In this document: one piece after another, positions 9,101 through 19,295 of the stretch | Position numbering within the stretch: the stretch's first letter is position 1 | Layout of the letters: every line of letters starts with the position of its first letter | Source: an uncultured Chromatiaceae bacterium | Lineage (GTDB): Bacteria; Pseudomonadota; Gammaproteobacteria; Enterobacterales; Alteromonadaceae | Assembly (NCBI GenBank): GCA_937978655.1 | Contig: CALJUX010000058.1 | Span: forward strand, 1-64,000 | Reading direction: 5' to 3' | Length of the DNA: 64,000 bases | Translations under genes and position numbers: made by a program | The notes under the pieces: model-generated | What the model saw: only the letters and a program-made list of their open reading frames with translations | The model's database searches: none | Told to the model about the DNA's origin: nothing

Positions 9101-10117
9101 TTCGCTAACCTGCAGAACTTCAAAGAAAATATTCTGGCTGGTGGTGATCTGGCCAAAGATACCCGGCAGCTGGATAACGTCAATACTGCATTTTTCCGCA
9201 GTAAAGGCCATGACGTCGGGAATCAGCTGATGTGGATCGCCAACAATGGCTTTGCCTCAGACGTGGCATACGAAACCAAGCCATTTACCGTCGGTTATGC
9301 CGGTGATTTTGTGCTGAGTTTCTGGCACTACTATAACTTCGAGCAAAATTTCGACGGTGGTGTGATTGAGATCAGCATCAATGGCAGCAGCTGGACTGAC
9401 GTGACCAAAGTGCAAAAAGGTGTCGTAAACGGCGCACCGGTCTATGCCAGCTTCAGTAACGGTGGCTATAACGCCGCGCTGGAGCAATTACTGCCAGGAC
9501 GTAAAGCCTTCACCGGCGCGCTGGACAACAAGGAATATGGCCGTGTCGAATCGATTAACTTTGGTCCGGTTCTGAATGGCAACGAGGTCCGTCTGCGCTT
9601 CCGGGTCGTCGCTGACAGCAATACCAATGCTGACGGCTGGTTCATTGATAACGTGAAATTCAATAACCTGACCTCAGCGGTATTCCACGACGTCGTTCCT
9701 GCTGAATCCCTGGCTTGTGATAACCGCACGCCAATCATCAGTAAAGTTGAAGCCAGTGCAGCACAGGTCAACGAAACGGGTTCTGTGACATTAACAGCCA
9801 CAGCCACAGATCGTGATCCTGCAACAAAACTGAGCTACAGCTGGAAACAGCTCAGTGGCACCGCGGCAACACTGGCCAACGCCAGCAGCGCCACAGCCAC
9901 AGTGACAGCGCCGTCGATCAGCAGCGCGTCTGAAGATCTGGTATTTGAAGTCACCGTCTCTGACGGCACTGCCAGCGTCAAATCAACCGTGACGGTCAAA
10001 GTGAATGACGTACCAGTACCGGTTGAAGTCAAACCGGTGAAAAAAGGCGGCGGTAGCCTAGGTTGGTTTACCCTGCTGCTTGCCCCACTGGCGTTGTTGC
10101 GTCGTCGCAGCAAATAA
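6182..10117 (+). CDS. Secreted M36 (fungalysin-type) zinc metalloprotease with PA domain and GlyGly-CTERM
   Basis: A 1311-residue exported protease. A signal peptide ends near residue 27, followed by a propeptide-like region to about 270. The zinc site is HEWGH at residues 620-624 (His620, Glu621, His624), in the M36 context VAHEWGHYISN, with a downstream Glu-containing helix (HSAGEIWAQVLW). A PA (protease-associated) domain is inserted at about 508-600 (GVCPFTQKVKNAQNAGAIGVV). After the catalytic part come beta-sandwich domains, including an Ig/REJ-like module near 1180-1280. The last 27 residues (GGGSLGWFTLLLAPLALLRR) form a GlyGly-CTERM signal, processed by rhombosortase in systems that have it, implying type II secretion and surface delivery. 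It probably digests extracellular protein. Confidence 0.93.
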   Translation: MTQFKHSAIAVFVSTALTLPLTVYADADAPLTRSASQPQAATVSGMASQYDAQTGEATFSWAPVGLKTPNISAVATEFQLEFAASHYLNVLTGAVSKGQLVQLKPVMVSSYQSADGVKTAKFRQEFMGTEVFNKEYNILMDAEFNLVAGSGGLTKSSLAKTAIAANPQFGSADAAIRVAFADAGGDAQALTLNETATAGAFTEFSTSSADKAILGTPRAKPVFFEKKGKLIGAQYVEIESRNANDTDSDYFSYVISDSGEILFKNNLKAHAASFEYRIYAEQDGTPWDGPHGNVIPAEKPDQVDATAYLSAPLVKLSHGPIKSKDAWLKDDATITSGNNVFAYVDALAPDGFGTGDYTAQTTGPLVFDYKYRTSEPESSMNNRKAAIVNLFYMNNYLHDLFYDYGFDEKSGNAQLSNFGRGGAENDPIKAEVQDNSGFDNANMSTPADGGSPRMQMYLWASKDAKFGKDLGITATTGDGQSLVLTNMRGGSFGPGQFNLTASAVTFVDTTAPTRDGCEAAAADVKGKIAIIDRGVCPFTQKVKNAQNAGAIGVVIVNNVAQDLPSMGGTDDSITIPAVGISKAEGDAIYAALAAGKSVNMHMFNNKPYKDSSWDNAIVAHEWGHYISNRLVGNANGLYNNQGRSMGEGWGDFHALLTVADASDLKLPGNDKLQRPYAANSYVGSFYHGIREFPYALSKDDNPKTFINIELGKGVVEYPEGEAETHSAGEIWAQVLWQSFVNLVNHHKDFAKAKDRMMTYLVNGYKLTPVGPTYTEARDALLAAAYAKDPEDYKQLLKAFADRGMGLGAVSPHREDPGHKGVVESYKTELNTFDVSSHTLNTGFDSATAGYCSNNNMLDNGETATVQFKVTNRGSSVLKGVKGKVEVTSGHKVTFDNDGAITLPDLNLLSTASTTPLKLKLEGAKPGDLLGLKLSFPGLDASVVTSDYQLKTLVNLGYKAQEPVNMQSVDNAETFANLQNFKENILAGGDLAKDTRQLDNVNTAFFRSKGHDVGNQLMWIANNGFASDVAYETKPFTVGYAGDFVLSFWHYYNFEQNFDGGVIEISINGSSWTDVTKVQKGVVNGAPVYASFSNGGYNAALEQLLPGRKAFTGALDNKEYGRVESINFGPVLNGNEVRLRFRVVADSNTNADGWFIDNVKFNNLTSAVFHDVVPAESLACDNRTPIISKVEASAAQVNETGSVTLTATATDRDPATKLSYSWKQLSGTAATLANASSATATVTAPSISSASEDLVFEVTVSDGTASVKSTVTVKVNDVPVPVEVKPVKKGGGSLGWFTLLLAPLALLRRRSK

Positions 10118-10137
10118 ACCTGCACCAGGCAGAACCG

Positions 10138-10161
10138 GGCACCGAAGGCAACTTCGGTGCC
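10138..10161 (+). terminator. Hairpin after the M36 protease gene
   Basis: Perfect 10-bp stem GGCACCGAAG / CTTCGGTGCC with a four-base loop, 20 bases after the stop codon. No U-tract follows, so it may stabilise the 3' end rather than terminate alone. Confidence 0.5.
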
Positions 10162-10253
10162 TGTTCAGCGCTGATGCTCCTGACCAATCCGCTGCGGCGA
10201 TGCCGGTTCCTGTAAATCTTGTAAACCGACAAACCAGCAGCAACTGTGCATAA

Positions 10254-10279
10254 AAAAACCCGGCATCTGCCGGGTTTTT
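10254..10279. terminator. Bidirectional terminator between M36 gene and groEL
   Basis: AAAAACCCGGCA, two-base loop, TGCCGGGTTTTT: a 12-bp stem flanked by A and T runs, so it can act on both convergent transcripts (M36 gene and groESL). Confidence 0.85.
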
Positions 10280-10305
10280 CCTTAAGAAACAATGATGTAA
10301 ATAAA

Positions 10306-11943
<1,638 letters not shown>

Positions 11944-11995
11944 TTTCTAATTACCTCAAATCAATTCAATGCGTGGGAAAAGTCATTACCGAAGA

Positions 11996-12286
11996 TTATT
12001 CAGTGATGATGCCAAGGATGTTGTCTTCTTTGGTGATCACGTATTCCTGACCGTCGATTTTCTCAGTGCGCTCGACATAAGCACCAAAAATCACTTTATC
12101 ACCCACTTTGACTTCCAGTGGACGCACGCTGCCGTTTTCCAGAATACGGCCCAAGCCAACTGCAACGACTTCACCGCGGGTCGACTTCTCAGCAGATGCG
12201 CCGGTCAGCACGATACCACCGGCTGATTTGCTCTCAGCTTCCAGACGCTTGATGATGACGCGATCATGTAATGGACGAATATTCAT
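11996..12286 (-). CDS. groES: Co-chaperonin GroES (10 kDa)
   Basis: 96 residues starting MNIRPLHDRVIIKR. The mobile loop with GGIVLTG, which binds GroEL, is at about 23-29, and the roof loop and C-terminal NILGIITE are intact. The ATG at 12286 has CAGGAGC as ribosome binding site; the longer open frame upstream is leader RNA. First gene of groESL. Confidence 0.99.
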   Translation of the reverse strand: MNIRPLHDRVIIKRLEAESKSAGGIVLTGASAEKSTRGEVVAVGLGRILENGSVRPLEVKVGDKVIFGAYVERTEKIDGQEYVITKEDNILGIITE

Positions 12287-12354
12287 GTGTAAAGCTCCTG
12301 AACATGGTTGTGGATTTAATCCCGCAAGCGGGGTTAAAAAATTTTGTAACCGGG

Positions 12355-12386
12355 ATATGGGGTAAACCCGCAAAAAAACCAAGGGG
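12355..12386 (-). promoter_or_regulatory. Sigma-32 (heat shock) promoter of groESL
   Basis: On the minus strand: CCCCTTGGT (at 12378-12386) then CCCCATAT (12355-12362), with 15 bases between the CTTGGT and CCCCAT hexamers. This fits the RpoH consensus (CTTGAA, 13-17 bases, CCCCATNT). Transcription would start about 60 bases before groES. A small hairpin CCCGC-TT-GCGGG (about 12321-12332) sits in the leader. The rest of the gap up to dsbD (12387-12669) shows no gene. Confidence 0.8.
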
Positions 12387-12669
12387 ATTGATGGAAGTTT
12401 TTTTCTGGCCGGTGTGATTGATGACGTCACACAATAAATCACGCCGGCACAACACAGCGCAGGCTGAAAGAAACTGGCCACAAGCCCGGTCTGGTGTCGG
12501 CAGGACTGACTGCGTTACAGTAGCGCCACATGCATAAAGCTATTGTTTGACAATATCTGCCAGACCATTTGCCGGCAGCACCCGTATACTGTGCCGGAAA
12601 TTATTGCCATCCCGGTTAGCCAGGGCTTTTTGCCTTACCTGCGCCGGGTCAATGAGGAATGTTTACTGA

Positions 12670-14520
12670 ATGAATAACCGGAAATCCTTGCGCGCCGTCT
12701 TGCTTACGCTGGGTCTGACAATTTGCCTGCCGTGGCAAACCATCGCGGATCCTCTACAAAACAGTAGCGCCAGCCAAAATCCATTACCGGCCCAAAATAT
12801 TCTGGCAGCCTTACAAAAACCACAATTTTTACCTGTAGATCAAGCCTTTAGTTTTGACTTCGCCCAAAGCGGTGAGTCGGTGCGGGTCAGCTTTCAAATC
12901 GCAGACGGTTATTACCTGTACAAACACAAGCTGAAAATTGCCGGCGTAGCGGTTAATTTCAGCAACCCGGTATTACCAGCTGGTTTGCCGCATGAAGATG
13001 AATATGTTGGCAAAACCGACATTTACCGCCATCAGTTGGTGTTTGACGTCAAGCTGGCCAATATCGATGCGGACGCCAAATTAAAAGTTCGTTATCAGGG
13101 CTGTGCCGACGCCGGCCTGTGTTATCCGGTAGAAACCCGCGAAATTCCGCTGGTTGGTGCAGCCAAGCCGGACAGCAGCGCGGCAGCGTCAGCTGAAGCA
13201 ACTGAAACAGCGGCAACAACAGCAGCGCCAGTCTCCAACCAGATTGGTCTGGCTGAGCGTTTAAGCAGTGATAAAAGTCTGCTGACTTTAGGGCTGTTTT
13301 TCCTGCTGGGTTTAGGCCTGGCCTTCACGCCTTGTGTGTTTCCGATGTACCCGATCCTGACCAGTATTATTGTTGGCCAGGGCCAGCAACTGAGCCACGG
13401 CCGTGCGTTTCGCTTGTCTTTTGCTTATGTTCAGGGCATGGCACTGACCTACTCCGCTTTGGGTTTAGTGGTGGCAAGCGCCGGTGTGAAATTTCAGGCC
13501 GCGTTCCAGCATCCGGCGGTGTTAATCGGTATGAGTCTGCTGTTTGTGTTACTCGCCGGCGCGATGTTTGGCTGGATTAATCTGCAGTTACCGGCACGCT
13601 GGACAGAAAAACTCACTGCAACCAGCAACCGCCAGCAAGGTGGTTCCGTTAAAGGCGCACTGGTGATGGGCGCGTTATCTGGCCTGGTCGCCTCGCCTTG
13701 CACCACAGCGCCGCTGACCGGTGTGCTGTTGTATATCGCCCAAAGCGGTGATTTAGCTTATGGCGCGCTGGTGCTTTATATCCTGAGCCTCGGCATGGGC
13801 CTGCCGCTGTTAATCTTGGGCAGCAGCGGCGGCAAATGGCTGCCAAAACCCGGCGCCTGGATGGACGTGATTAAAGCTATATTTGGCTTCCTGTTGTTAT
13901 CAGTGCCGCTGATGCTGTTATCACGCATTGTTGCAGTGGAAGTGCTGTTAGTGCTGGGTTCATTGTTAGCGCTGGGCTTTGCCCTTTATCTGCAGCAAGT
14001 ACAACAATTGCTGAAAACAGCATTGGCCAGAAGCCTGTGCTGGTTGGTCGCCACATTGTTAGTCTGTGCAGTGGTGCTGGCAAATTATCAGCAATGGCTG
14101 GCGCCGGCGGTGCAAACGCAGCCTGCAGCAATCAGCATCGCCAGCAGCCCACAGGCTGGTCAGTTTATCGACATTAAGACCCTGGCCGATTTGGACGCAC
14201 AGCTGGCAGAAGCCAAAGCGCAAAATCAATATGTGATGTTGGATTTATTCGCTGAATGGTGTGTTGCCTGCAAAGAATTTGAGCACATCACTTTTGCAGA
14301 CGCCGGCGTCAAAACCGAAATGGCAAAAATTCGCTTATTACGCATCGATGTGACCAAAGCGACGGAGCAGGATCAGCAGGTTTTGGACAAATTTCAGGTG
14401 CTGGGTTTACCAACTTTATTGTTTTTTGCACCGAACGGCAGCGAATTAACGACATCGCGCATCACTGGTTTTATGGGGCCAGAGGATTTTAAAGCGCATC
14501 TGATGCAGCTGCAGCAATAA
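12670..14520 (+). CDS. dsbD: Thiol:disulfide interchange protein DsbD
   Basis: A 616-residue membrane reductase that carries electrons from cytoplasmic thioredoxin to periplasmic DsbC, DsbG and CcmG. Order: signal peptide (about 1-26), N-terminal alpha domain with the redox pair around GCADAGLCYPVE, eight-helix beta domain with the pair in FTPCVFPMYP and SPCTTAPL, and a C-terminal thioredoxin-like gamma domain with WCVAC at 530-534. All six redox Cys are visible. Length is normal for the family. It is divergent from groESL; no partner gene is adjacent. Confidence 0.96.
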   Translation: MNNRKSLRAVLLTLGLTICLPWQTIADPLQNSSASQNPLPAQNILAALQKPQFLPVDQAFSFDFAQSGESVRVSFQIADGYYLYKHKLKIAGVAVNFSNPVLPAGLPHEDEYVGKTDIYRHQLVFDVKLANIDADAKLKVRYQGCADAGLCYPVETREIPLVGAAKPDSSAAASAEATETAATTAAPVSNQIGLAERLSSDKSLLTLGLFFLLGLGLAFTPCVFPMYPILTSIIVGQGQQLSHGRAFRLSFAYVQGMALTYSALGLVVASAGVKFQAAFQHPAVLIGMSLLFVLLAGAMFGWINLQLPARWTEKLTATSNRQQGGSVKGALVMGALSGLVASPCTTAPLTGVLLYIAQSGDLAYGALVLYILSLGMGLPLLILGSSGGKWLPKPGAWMDVIKAIFGFLLLSVPLMLLSRIVAVEVLLVLGSLLALGFALYLQQVQQLLKTALARSLCWLVATLLVCAVVLANYQQWLAPAVQTQPAAISIASSPQAGQFIDIKTLADLDAQLAEAKAQNQYVMLDLFAEWCVACKEFEHITFADAGVKTEMAKIRLLRIDVTKATEQDQQVLDKFQVLGLPTLLFFAPNGSELTTSRITGFMGPEDFKAHLMQLQQ

Positions 14521-14781
14521 GGCTGCAGCTCCCGACTGGCGTGGTTTGGGAAACTGCTCAGACCACGCCTTTCCCGCCCCGTCCCCCCCGATACAACAAC
14601 AGCGGCGAAAAGTTCCCATCTGCTGATAAGACCAGTATTTTGCTGCCATTTGCTGCGATTTCACTATAATGAGGCGCAAATCTGCAAATGCCCGCCAGAT
14701 TTCCGCTGAAAAAGATTGTTTTTTCACCGACCTTTGGCAGGATGGAAGCAGATCCAGAATTATCAACGGAATAATCGACAA

Positions 14782-15243
14782 ATGACTGCCAAATTACGGA
14801 TTTTGCTGTTAAACGGTCCGAACCTGAATATGCTGGGGCAACGCGAGCCACATATTTATGGCGCGCAAACGCTGGCACAAATTGTCAGCGATCTGCAGCA
14901 AACCGCCGCTTCAATGCAGGTGGAATTAGCCCATCTGCAATCCAATGCCGAGCATGAACTGGTCGGCGCCATCCAGCAGAGTTTGGGCCAGCAGGATTTT
15001 ATCATTATCAATCCGGGCGCTTTTACTCATACCAGTGTCGCCATCCGCGACGCCTTACTGGCGGTGGCCGTGCCATTTATTGAAGTGCATTTGTCGAATG
15101 TTCACGCCCGCGAAGCATTTCGCCGGCATTCTTATTTATCCGATATCGCAAAGGGTGTGATCTGTGGTCTGGGGGCAAACGGTTACCGTTATGCACTGGA
15201 CGCAGCGGTCAAAACGCTGACCAGCACGCCCGCTAACCCATAA
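14782..15243 (+). CDS. aroQ: 3-Dehydroquinate dehydratase, type II
   Basis: 153 residues from ATG 14782, giving the conserved start LLLNGPNLNMLGQREPHIYG, whose Tyr (in HIYG) and Arg are catalytic. INPGAFTHTSVAIRDAL and EVHLSNVHAREAFRRHS complete the active site. It makes 3-dehydroshikimate in the shikimate pathway and forms dodecamers in this family. It precedes accB by 27 bases; aroQ-accB-accC is a common gammaproteobacterial operon. Confidence 0.97.
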   Translation: MTAKLRILLLNGPNLNMLGQREPHIYGAQTLAQIVSDLQQTAASMQVELAHLQSNAEHELVGAIQQSLGQQDFIIINPGAFTHTSVAIRDALLAVAVPFIEVHLSNVHAREAFRRHSYLSDIAKGVICGLGANGYRYALDAAVKTLTSTPANP

Positions 15244-15270
15244 ATTCCAACCAAGTCAGGCGCAAACGTC

Positions 15271-15723
15271 ATGGATATTAGAAAAATTAAAAAACTGATC
15301 GAACTTCTGGAAGAATCCGGCATTAACGAGCTGGAAATCACCGAAGGTGAAGAATCTGTGCGCATCAGCCGTGGTGGTCCGGTACAGCAATATGCTCCGG
15401 TACACTACACTGCTGCACCAGCTGCAGCTCCGGCACCAGCCGCAGCTCCGGCTGCTGCACCAGCCGCGGCAGCAGCTCCGGTTGTGACCGGTCATCAAAT
15501 GCGCTCACCGATGGTCGGGACTTTCTACCGTGCTGCTTCACCAACGTCGAAGAACTTCGCCGAAGTGGGTCAAAGCGTCAAAGTCGGCGATACGCTGTGT
15601 ATCGTGGAAGCGATGAAAATGATGAACCAGATCCAGGCAGATAAAGCCGGTACTATCACGGCCATTCTGGTGGAAAACGGCGAGCCGGTTGAATTTGACC
15701 AGCCTTTATTTGTGATCGAATAA
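15271..15723 (+). CDS. accB: Biotin carboxyl carrier protein of acetyl-CoA carboxylase
   Basis: 150 residues. The N-terminal part (MDIRKIKKLIELLEESG) is the dimer-forming segment; an Ala/Pro-rich flexible linker covers about 50-75; the C-terminal biotinyl domain has EAMKMMN with the biotinylated Lys at residue 116. It carries CO2 from the AccC active site to the carboxyltransferase in the first step of fatty acid synthesis. accC follows after 16 bases. Confidence 0.98.
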   Translation: MDIRKIKKLIELLEESGINELEITEGEESVRISRGGPVQQYAPVHYTAAPAAAPAPAAAPAAAPAAAAAPVVTGHQMRSPMVGTFYRAASPTSKNFAEVGQSVKVGDTLCIVEAMKMMNQIQADKAGTITAILVENGEPVEFDQPLFVIE

Positions 15724-15739
15724 CCGAAAAGGCCGACAC

Positions 15740-17083
15740 ATGTTAGAAAAAGTGCTGATAGCCAACCGGGGCGAAATTGCGCTGCGTATTTTACGCGCCT
15801 GCAAAGAACTCGGGATTAAAACTGTCGCAGTGCATTCCACTGTAGACCGTAACCTCAAGCATGTGCTGCTGGCGGACGAGACCATCTGTATTGGCCCTGC
15901 CCCATCACCACAAAGCTACCTGAATATTCCGGCATTAATCGCCGCCGCCGAAGTCACCAACGCCCAGGCCATTCACCCGGGTTATGGTTTCCTCGCTGAG
16001 CGCGCAGATTTCGCCCAGCAAGTTGAAGACAGCGGCCTGGTCTTTATTGGCCCGCGTCCGGAATCCATCAGCCTGATGGGCGACAAAGTCTCCGCCATCG
16101 AAGCGATGAAAAAAGCCGGTGTGCCTTGTGTACCGGGCTCTGACGGTGCGGTCGGCGACGACGCCGACACCAACAAAGCCATCGCCAAACGTATTGGTTA
16201 CCCAATCATCGTCAAAGCTGCTGGCGGCGGCGGTGGTCGTGGTATGCGTGTGGTGCGCGGTGAAGATGAGCTGGTGTCATCGATTGAAATGACCAAAGCC
16301 GAAGCCAAAGCCGCTTTTGGCAATGACATGGTGTACATGGAGAAATTCCTGGAAAACCCACGTCATATCGAAATTCAGGTCTTGGCCGACGGTCAGGGCA
16401 AAGCCATTCACTTGGGTGAGCGTGACTGTTCGATGCAGCGCCGTCACCAGAAAGTGGTCGAAGAAGCGCCGGCTCCTGGCATCACGCAGGAACAGCGTGA
16501 CTTTATCGGTGGCCGTTGTGTGCAGGCTTGTATCGACCTGAACTATCGTGGTGCCGGTACTTTTGAATTCCTCTATGAAAACGGTGAGTTTTTCTTTATC
16601 GAGATGAACACCCGTATTCAGGTAGAACACCCGGTCACCGAGATGATCACCGGCGTGGATTTGATTAAAGAGCAGTTACGCATCGCCTCTGGTATGCCGC
16701 TGTCGATTAAACAATCCGACATCGTCATTCGCGGCCATGCCGTGGAATGCCGCATCAACGCCGAAGATCCAAAAACCTTTATCCCGTCGCCAGGCACTAT
16801 CACCCGTTTCCATCCGCCAGGTGGCAATGGCGTGCGCTGGGATTCGCATATCTATGCCGATTACACTGTACCGCCAAACTACGACTCGATGGTCGGCAAG
16901 CTCATCACTTACGGTGAGAACCGCGCTATCGCCATTGCGCGGATGCGCAATGCGCTGGGCGAGCTGCTGGTCGGTGGCATCAAAACCAATATCGACCTGC
17001 ATAAAGAGATTATGACGGATGCCAACTTTAATCAGGGCGGCACCAACATTCATTATCTTGAGCACAAACTCGGTATGAAATAG
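15740..17083 (+). CDS. accC: Biotin carboxylase subunit of acetyl-CoA carboxylase
   Basis: 447 residues, ATP-grasp enzyme that carboxylates the biotin on AccB. Visible: MLEKVLIANRGEIALRI at the N-terminus, the glycine-rich ATP lid KAAGGGGGRGMR (around 158-170), ERDCSMQRRHQK, and FIEMNTRIQVEHPVTE with catalytic Glu and Arg. Length equals the E. coli protein within a few residues. Last gene of aroQ-accBC, ending in a strong terminator. Confidence 0.98.
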   Translation: MLEKVLIANRGEIALRILRACKELGIKTVAVHSTVDRNLKHVLLADETICIGPAPSPQSYLNIPALIAAAEVTNAQAIHPGYGFLAERADFAQQVEDSGLVFIGPRPESISLMGDKVSAIEAMKKAGVPCVPGSDGAVGDDADTNKAIAKRIGYPIIVKAAGGGGGRGMRVVRGEDELVSSIEMTKAEAKAAFGNDMVYMEKFLENPRHIEIQVLADGQGKAIHLGERDCSMQRRHQKVVEEAPAPGITQEQRDFIGGRCVQACIDLNYRGAGTFEFLYENGEFFFIEMNTRIQVEHPVTEMITGVDLIKEQLRIASGMPLSIKQSDIVIRGHAVECRINAEDPKTFIPSPGTITRFHPPGGNGVRWDSHIYADYTVPPNYDSMVGKLITYGENRAIAIARMRNALGELLVGGIKTNIDLHKEIMTDANFNQGGTNIHYLEHKLGMK

Positions 17084-17084
17084 T

Positions 17085-17111
17085 AAAAAGGCCTCAACTG
17101 AGGCCTTTTTT
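17085..17111 (+). terminator. Intrinsic terminator of aroQ-accBC
   Basis: AAAAAGGCCTCA, two-base loop, TGAGGCCTTTTTT. A 12-bp stem with T-run, directly after accC. The A-run on the other side lets it also serve the convergent glycosyltransferase gene. Confidence 0.92.
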
Positions 17112-17116
17112 AATGC

Positions 17117-18184
17117 TCACGACACCAGCATTCCGGCCGGCCATTTTGTGTCCGGCCGGTGTGAAGACCCAACAGCCACGCCCTGTGACAGTGATATTTG
17201 CGCCGGCGGCGGCACAGTGTCAGCTTCAGCCAACCAGCACACGACATCCTGTTGCCAGTCAATCGCAGTTAAATCCGCCGCCAGACTTTCCAGACGCTGC
17301 ATCCGCAGTGGGTTTTCTTTGCCGATCTGGCGTAACAGCCATTTAAACCAGGCTTGCCGGCGCAGCCAGAAGGCGATAGTACCGTAGCCGGCGATTAATT
17401 CCTGGCGGGTGCTGGCGTCACAAAACTGCGACAAACTCTGCAATTGCAGGCTGTGCAGAAACCTGTGGCAATGCTGGCTGCGCTCAGGCTCGGCCAGATT
17501 GGCAAAGCCGTAGTCAGCTTTCAGATGCTTCAGATGACAATACAACACGCCAAGGTAACGTTTGGGCAACAGCGCTTTTTGCCGGCCGAATTGCAACGTC
17601 TCGAATTTTTCTGCCTGAACAAAATAAATTTCCGGGTGGACCGGAAAGAACATGATGTCGCCGGTCCCTACCAGCGGACAAGTCCGGTACACCTGAGGCA
17701 TTGCCAGATCGCCGGCCAGATTCAGCCCGGAAAAACGAAATAATGCCGGTTTGCCTTGCGCACTGGCGGCGCGGACTGTGGCAACAGCACGTGCCATATT
17801 GGCCGTGATGGCCAGATGATCATCATCCAGTTTGACAGCCAGCTGATAGCGACACTGCGCCAGCGCAAAATTGTAGTAATTCGCCATGCTGTGCAGCGAA
17901 AAAGTGCCGGCACCGGCATGGGCGGCACTCAGGATCGGATACACCTGAGGTTCATAATGAAACACACGGATTTTGTCAGGAAACTCGCTGGCAAGCTGCA
18001 GCAGGATCTGCGGCGTCCGATCGCTGCAATCATTGTAACAAGCGACAATTTCGTCAAAAAAAGCTAAGTGACTGCGAATGGTGGCTTCAAGAAACTCGGC
18101 GCCATTTTTTATCCGCATCACCGCACTGATCCCCGGCAAGCGGGGACTGGCCAGCTGCTCTGGCCTGAAAAGGAAATCCTGCAC
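17117..18184 (-). CDS. Family 2-like glycosyltransferase
   Basis: A 355-residue cytoplasmic protein. ISAVMRIKNGAEFLEATIRSHLAFFDEIV is a GT-A fold start, and KLDDDH (about residues 117-122) supplies the DxD-type metal/nucleotide-sugar motif. Downstream parts are less conserved; several Trp-rich helices near 270-300 may touch the membrane. It is a single gene, not in a polysaccharide cluster, so the acceptor is unknown. A role in capsule, lipopolysaccharide or a surface glycan is possible. Confidence 0.75.
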   Translation of the reverse strand: MQDFLFRPEQLASPRLPGISAVMRIKNGAEFLEATIRSHLAFFDEIVACYNDCSDRTPQILLQLASEFPDKIRVFHYEPQVYPILSAAHAGAGTFSLHSMANYYNFALAQCRYQLAVKLDDDHLAITANMARAVATVRAASAQGKPALFRFSGLNLAGDLAMPQVYRTCPLVGTGDIMFFPVHPEIYFVQAEKFETLQFGRQKALLPKRYLGVLYCHLKHLKADYGFANLAEPERSQHCHRFLHSLQLQSLSQFCDASTRQELIAGYGTIAFWLRRQAWFKWLLRQIGKENPLRMQRLESLAADLTAIDWQQDVVCWLAEADTVPPPAQISLSQGVAVGSSHRPDTKWPAGMLVS

Positions 18185-18397
18185 GACTCTGGATCCGTCA
18201 CAATGAGGTTTTATTCGTCTGAATCGGCATTCTACGAAAACAATGTGTCAGATTTGGTTCTTTTGTGTAAACAAATTGCATTTGCCCGCCACCTCGGCCG
18301 TTCAGGCTGCCCGGCGGCGAATCGCTGGCATGCCAAGACCGATAAAAACTGCTAAAATCGCCGCCCTTATTGTTTGCCAACCTCGCTGGAACTACTG

Positions 18398-19282
18398 ATG
18401 CCCTGGATCCAACTGCGCGTTCACACCACAGAAAAACATGCTGAAACGGTCAGCGACATGCTGATGAGCTGGGGCGCACAGGCCGTGAGTTTTGTCGACG
18501 CACACGACACCCCGATTTATGAGCCGATGCCCGGCGAAGTGATTTACTGGGCCAATACCGTTGTGGTTGGCCTGTTTGACGCTGAACATCCGATGGACAA
18601 AGTGATCCGAAAACTGGAACAGGTCAGCCTGTTTAAACAGGGTGTACAGTACAAATTAGAACAGCTGGAAGACAAAGACTGGGAGCGCGAATGGATGGAT
18701 AACTTCCACCCGATCCGCTTCGGCAAGCGCCTGTGGGTGTGTCCGAGCTGGCGCGATATTCCGGACCCTACCGCCGTCAACGTCATGCTGGACCCAGGCC
18801 TCGCTTTTGGTACCGGCACCCACCCCACCACAGCCCTTTGTATGGAATGGCTGGATGCACAGGATTTGACCGACAGTCTGGTGGTCGATTTTGGTTGTGG
18901 CTCTGGCATTTTGGGTATCGCCGCGCTGAAGCTCGGTGGTAAACGGGTGGTTGGCATCGACATTGACCCACAGGCCATTGAAGCCAGCACCGCCAATGCC
19001 GCGCGCAATAACGTCGCCGGCCAGATTGAACTGTACTTACCCAAAGACCAGCCGAAGTTGGAAGCAGACGTGGTGGTCGCCAATATCCTCGCCGGCCCGC
19101 TGGCTGAACTGAGTCAAATCATCAGTGCTTATGTCCGGCCCGGCGGGCTGCTGGCACTGTCCGGTATTCTGCAAAGCCAGGCGCAGTCGGTGATGGACGC
19201 TTACAGCGCTGAATTTGAGTTTGATGCAGTTGCCGTCAAGGATGAATGGGTGCGCCTCAGTGCGCGGAAAAAAGTGCTCTGA
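18398..19282 (+). CDS. prmA: Ribosomal protein L11 methyltransferase
   Basis: 294 residues from ATG 18398, giving the family N-terminus MPWIQLRVHTTEKHAE. The protein trimethylates L11. The SAM-binding domain shows VVDFGCGSGILGIAALKLG (motif I) and NPF-like VVANILAGPL (motif IV). The N-terminal domain recognises L11. In many gammaproteobacteria prmA directly precedes dusB-fis; here three minus-strand genes and a long gap separate them, so an insertion or rearrangement in this lineage is likely. Confidence 0.96.
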   Translation: MPWIQLRVHTTEKHAETVSDMLMSWGAQAVSFVDAHDTPIYEPMPGEVIYWANTVVVGLFDAEHPMDKVIRKLEQVSLFKQGVQYKLEQLEDKDWEREWMDNFHPIRFGKRLWVCPSWRDIPDPTAVNVMLDPGLAFGTGTHPTTALCMEWLDAQDLTDSLVVDFGCGSGILGIAALKLGGKRVVGIDIDPQAIEASTANAARNNVAGQIELYLPKDQPKLEADVVVANILAGPLAELSQIISAYVRPGGLLALSGILQSQAQSVMDAYSAEFEFDAVAVKDEWVRLSARKKVL

Positions 19283-19295
19283 ACCGCTACCGCAT

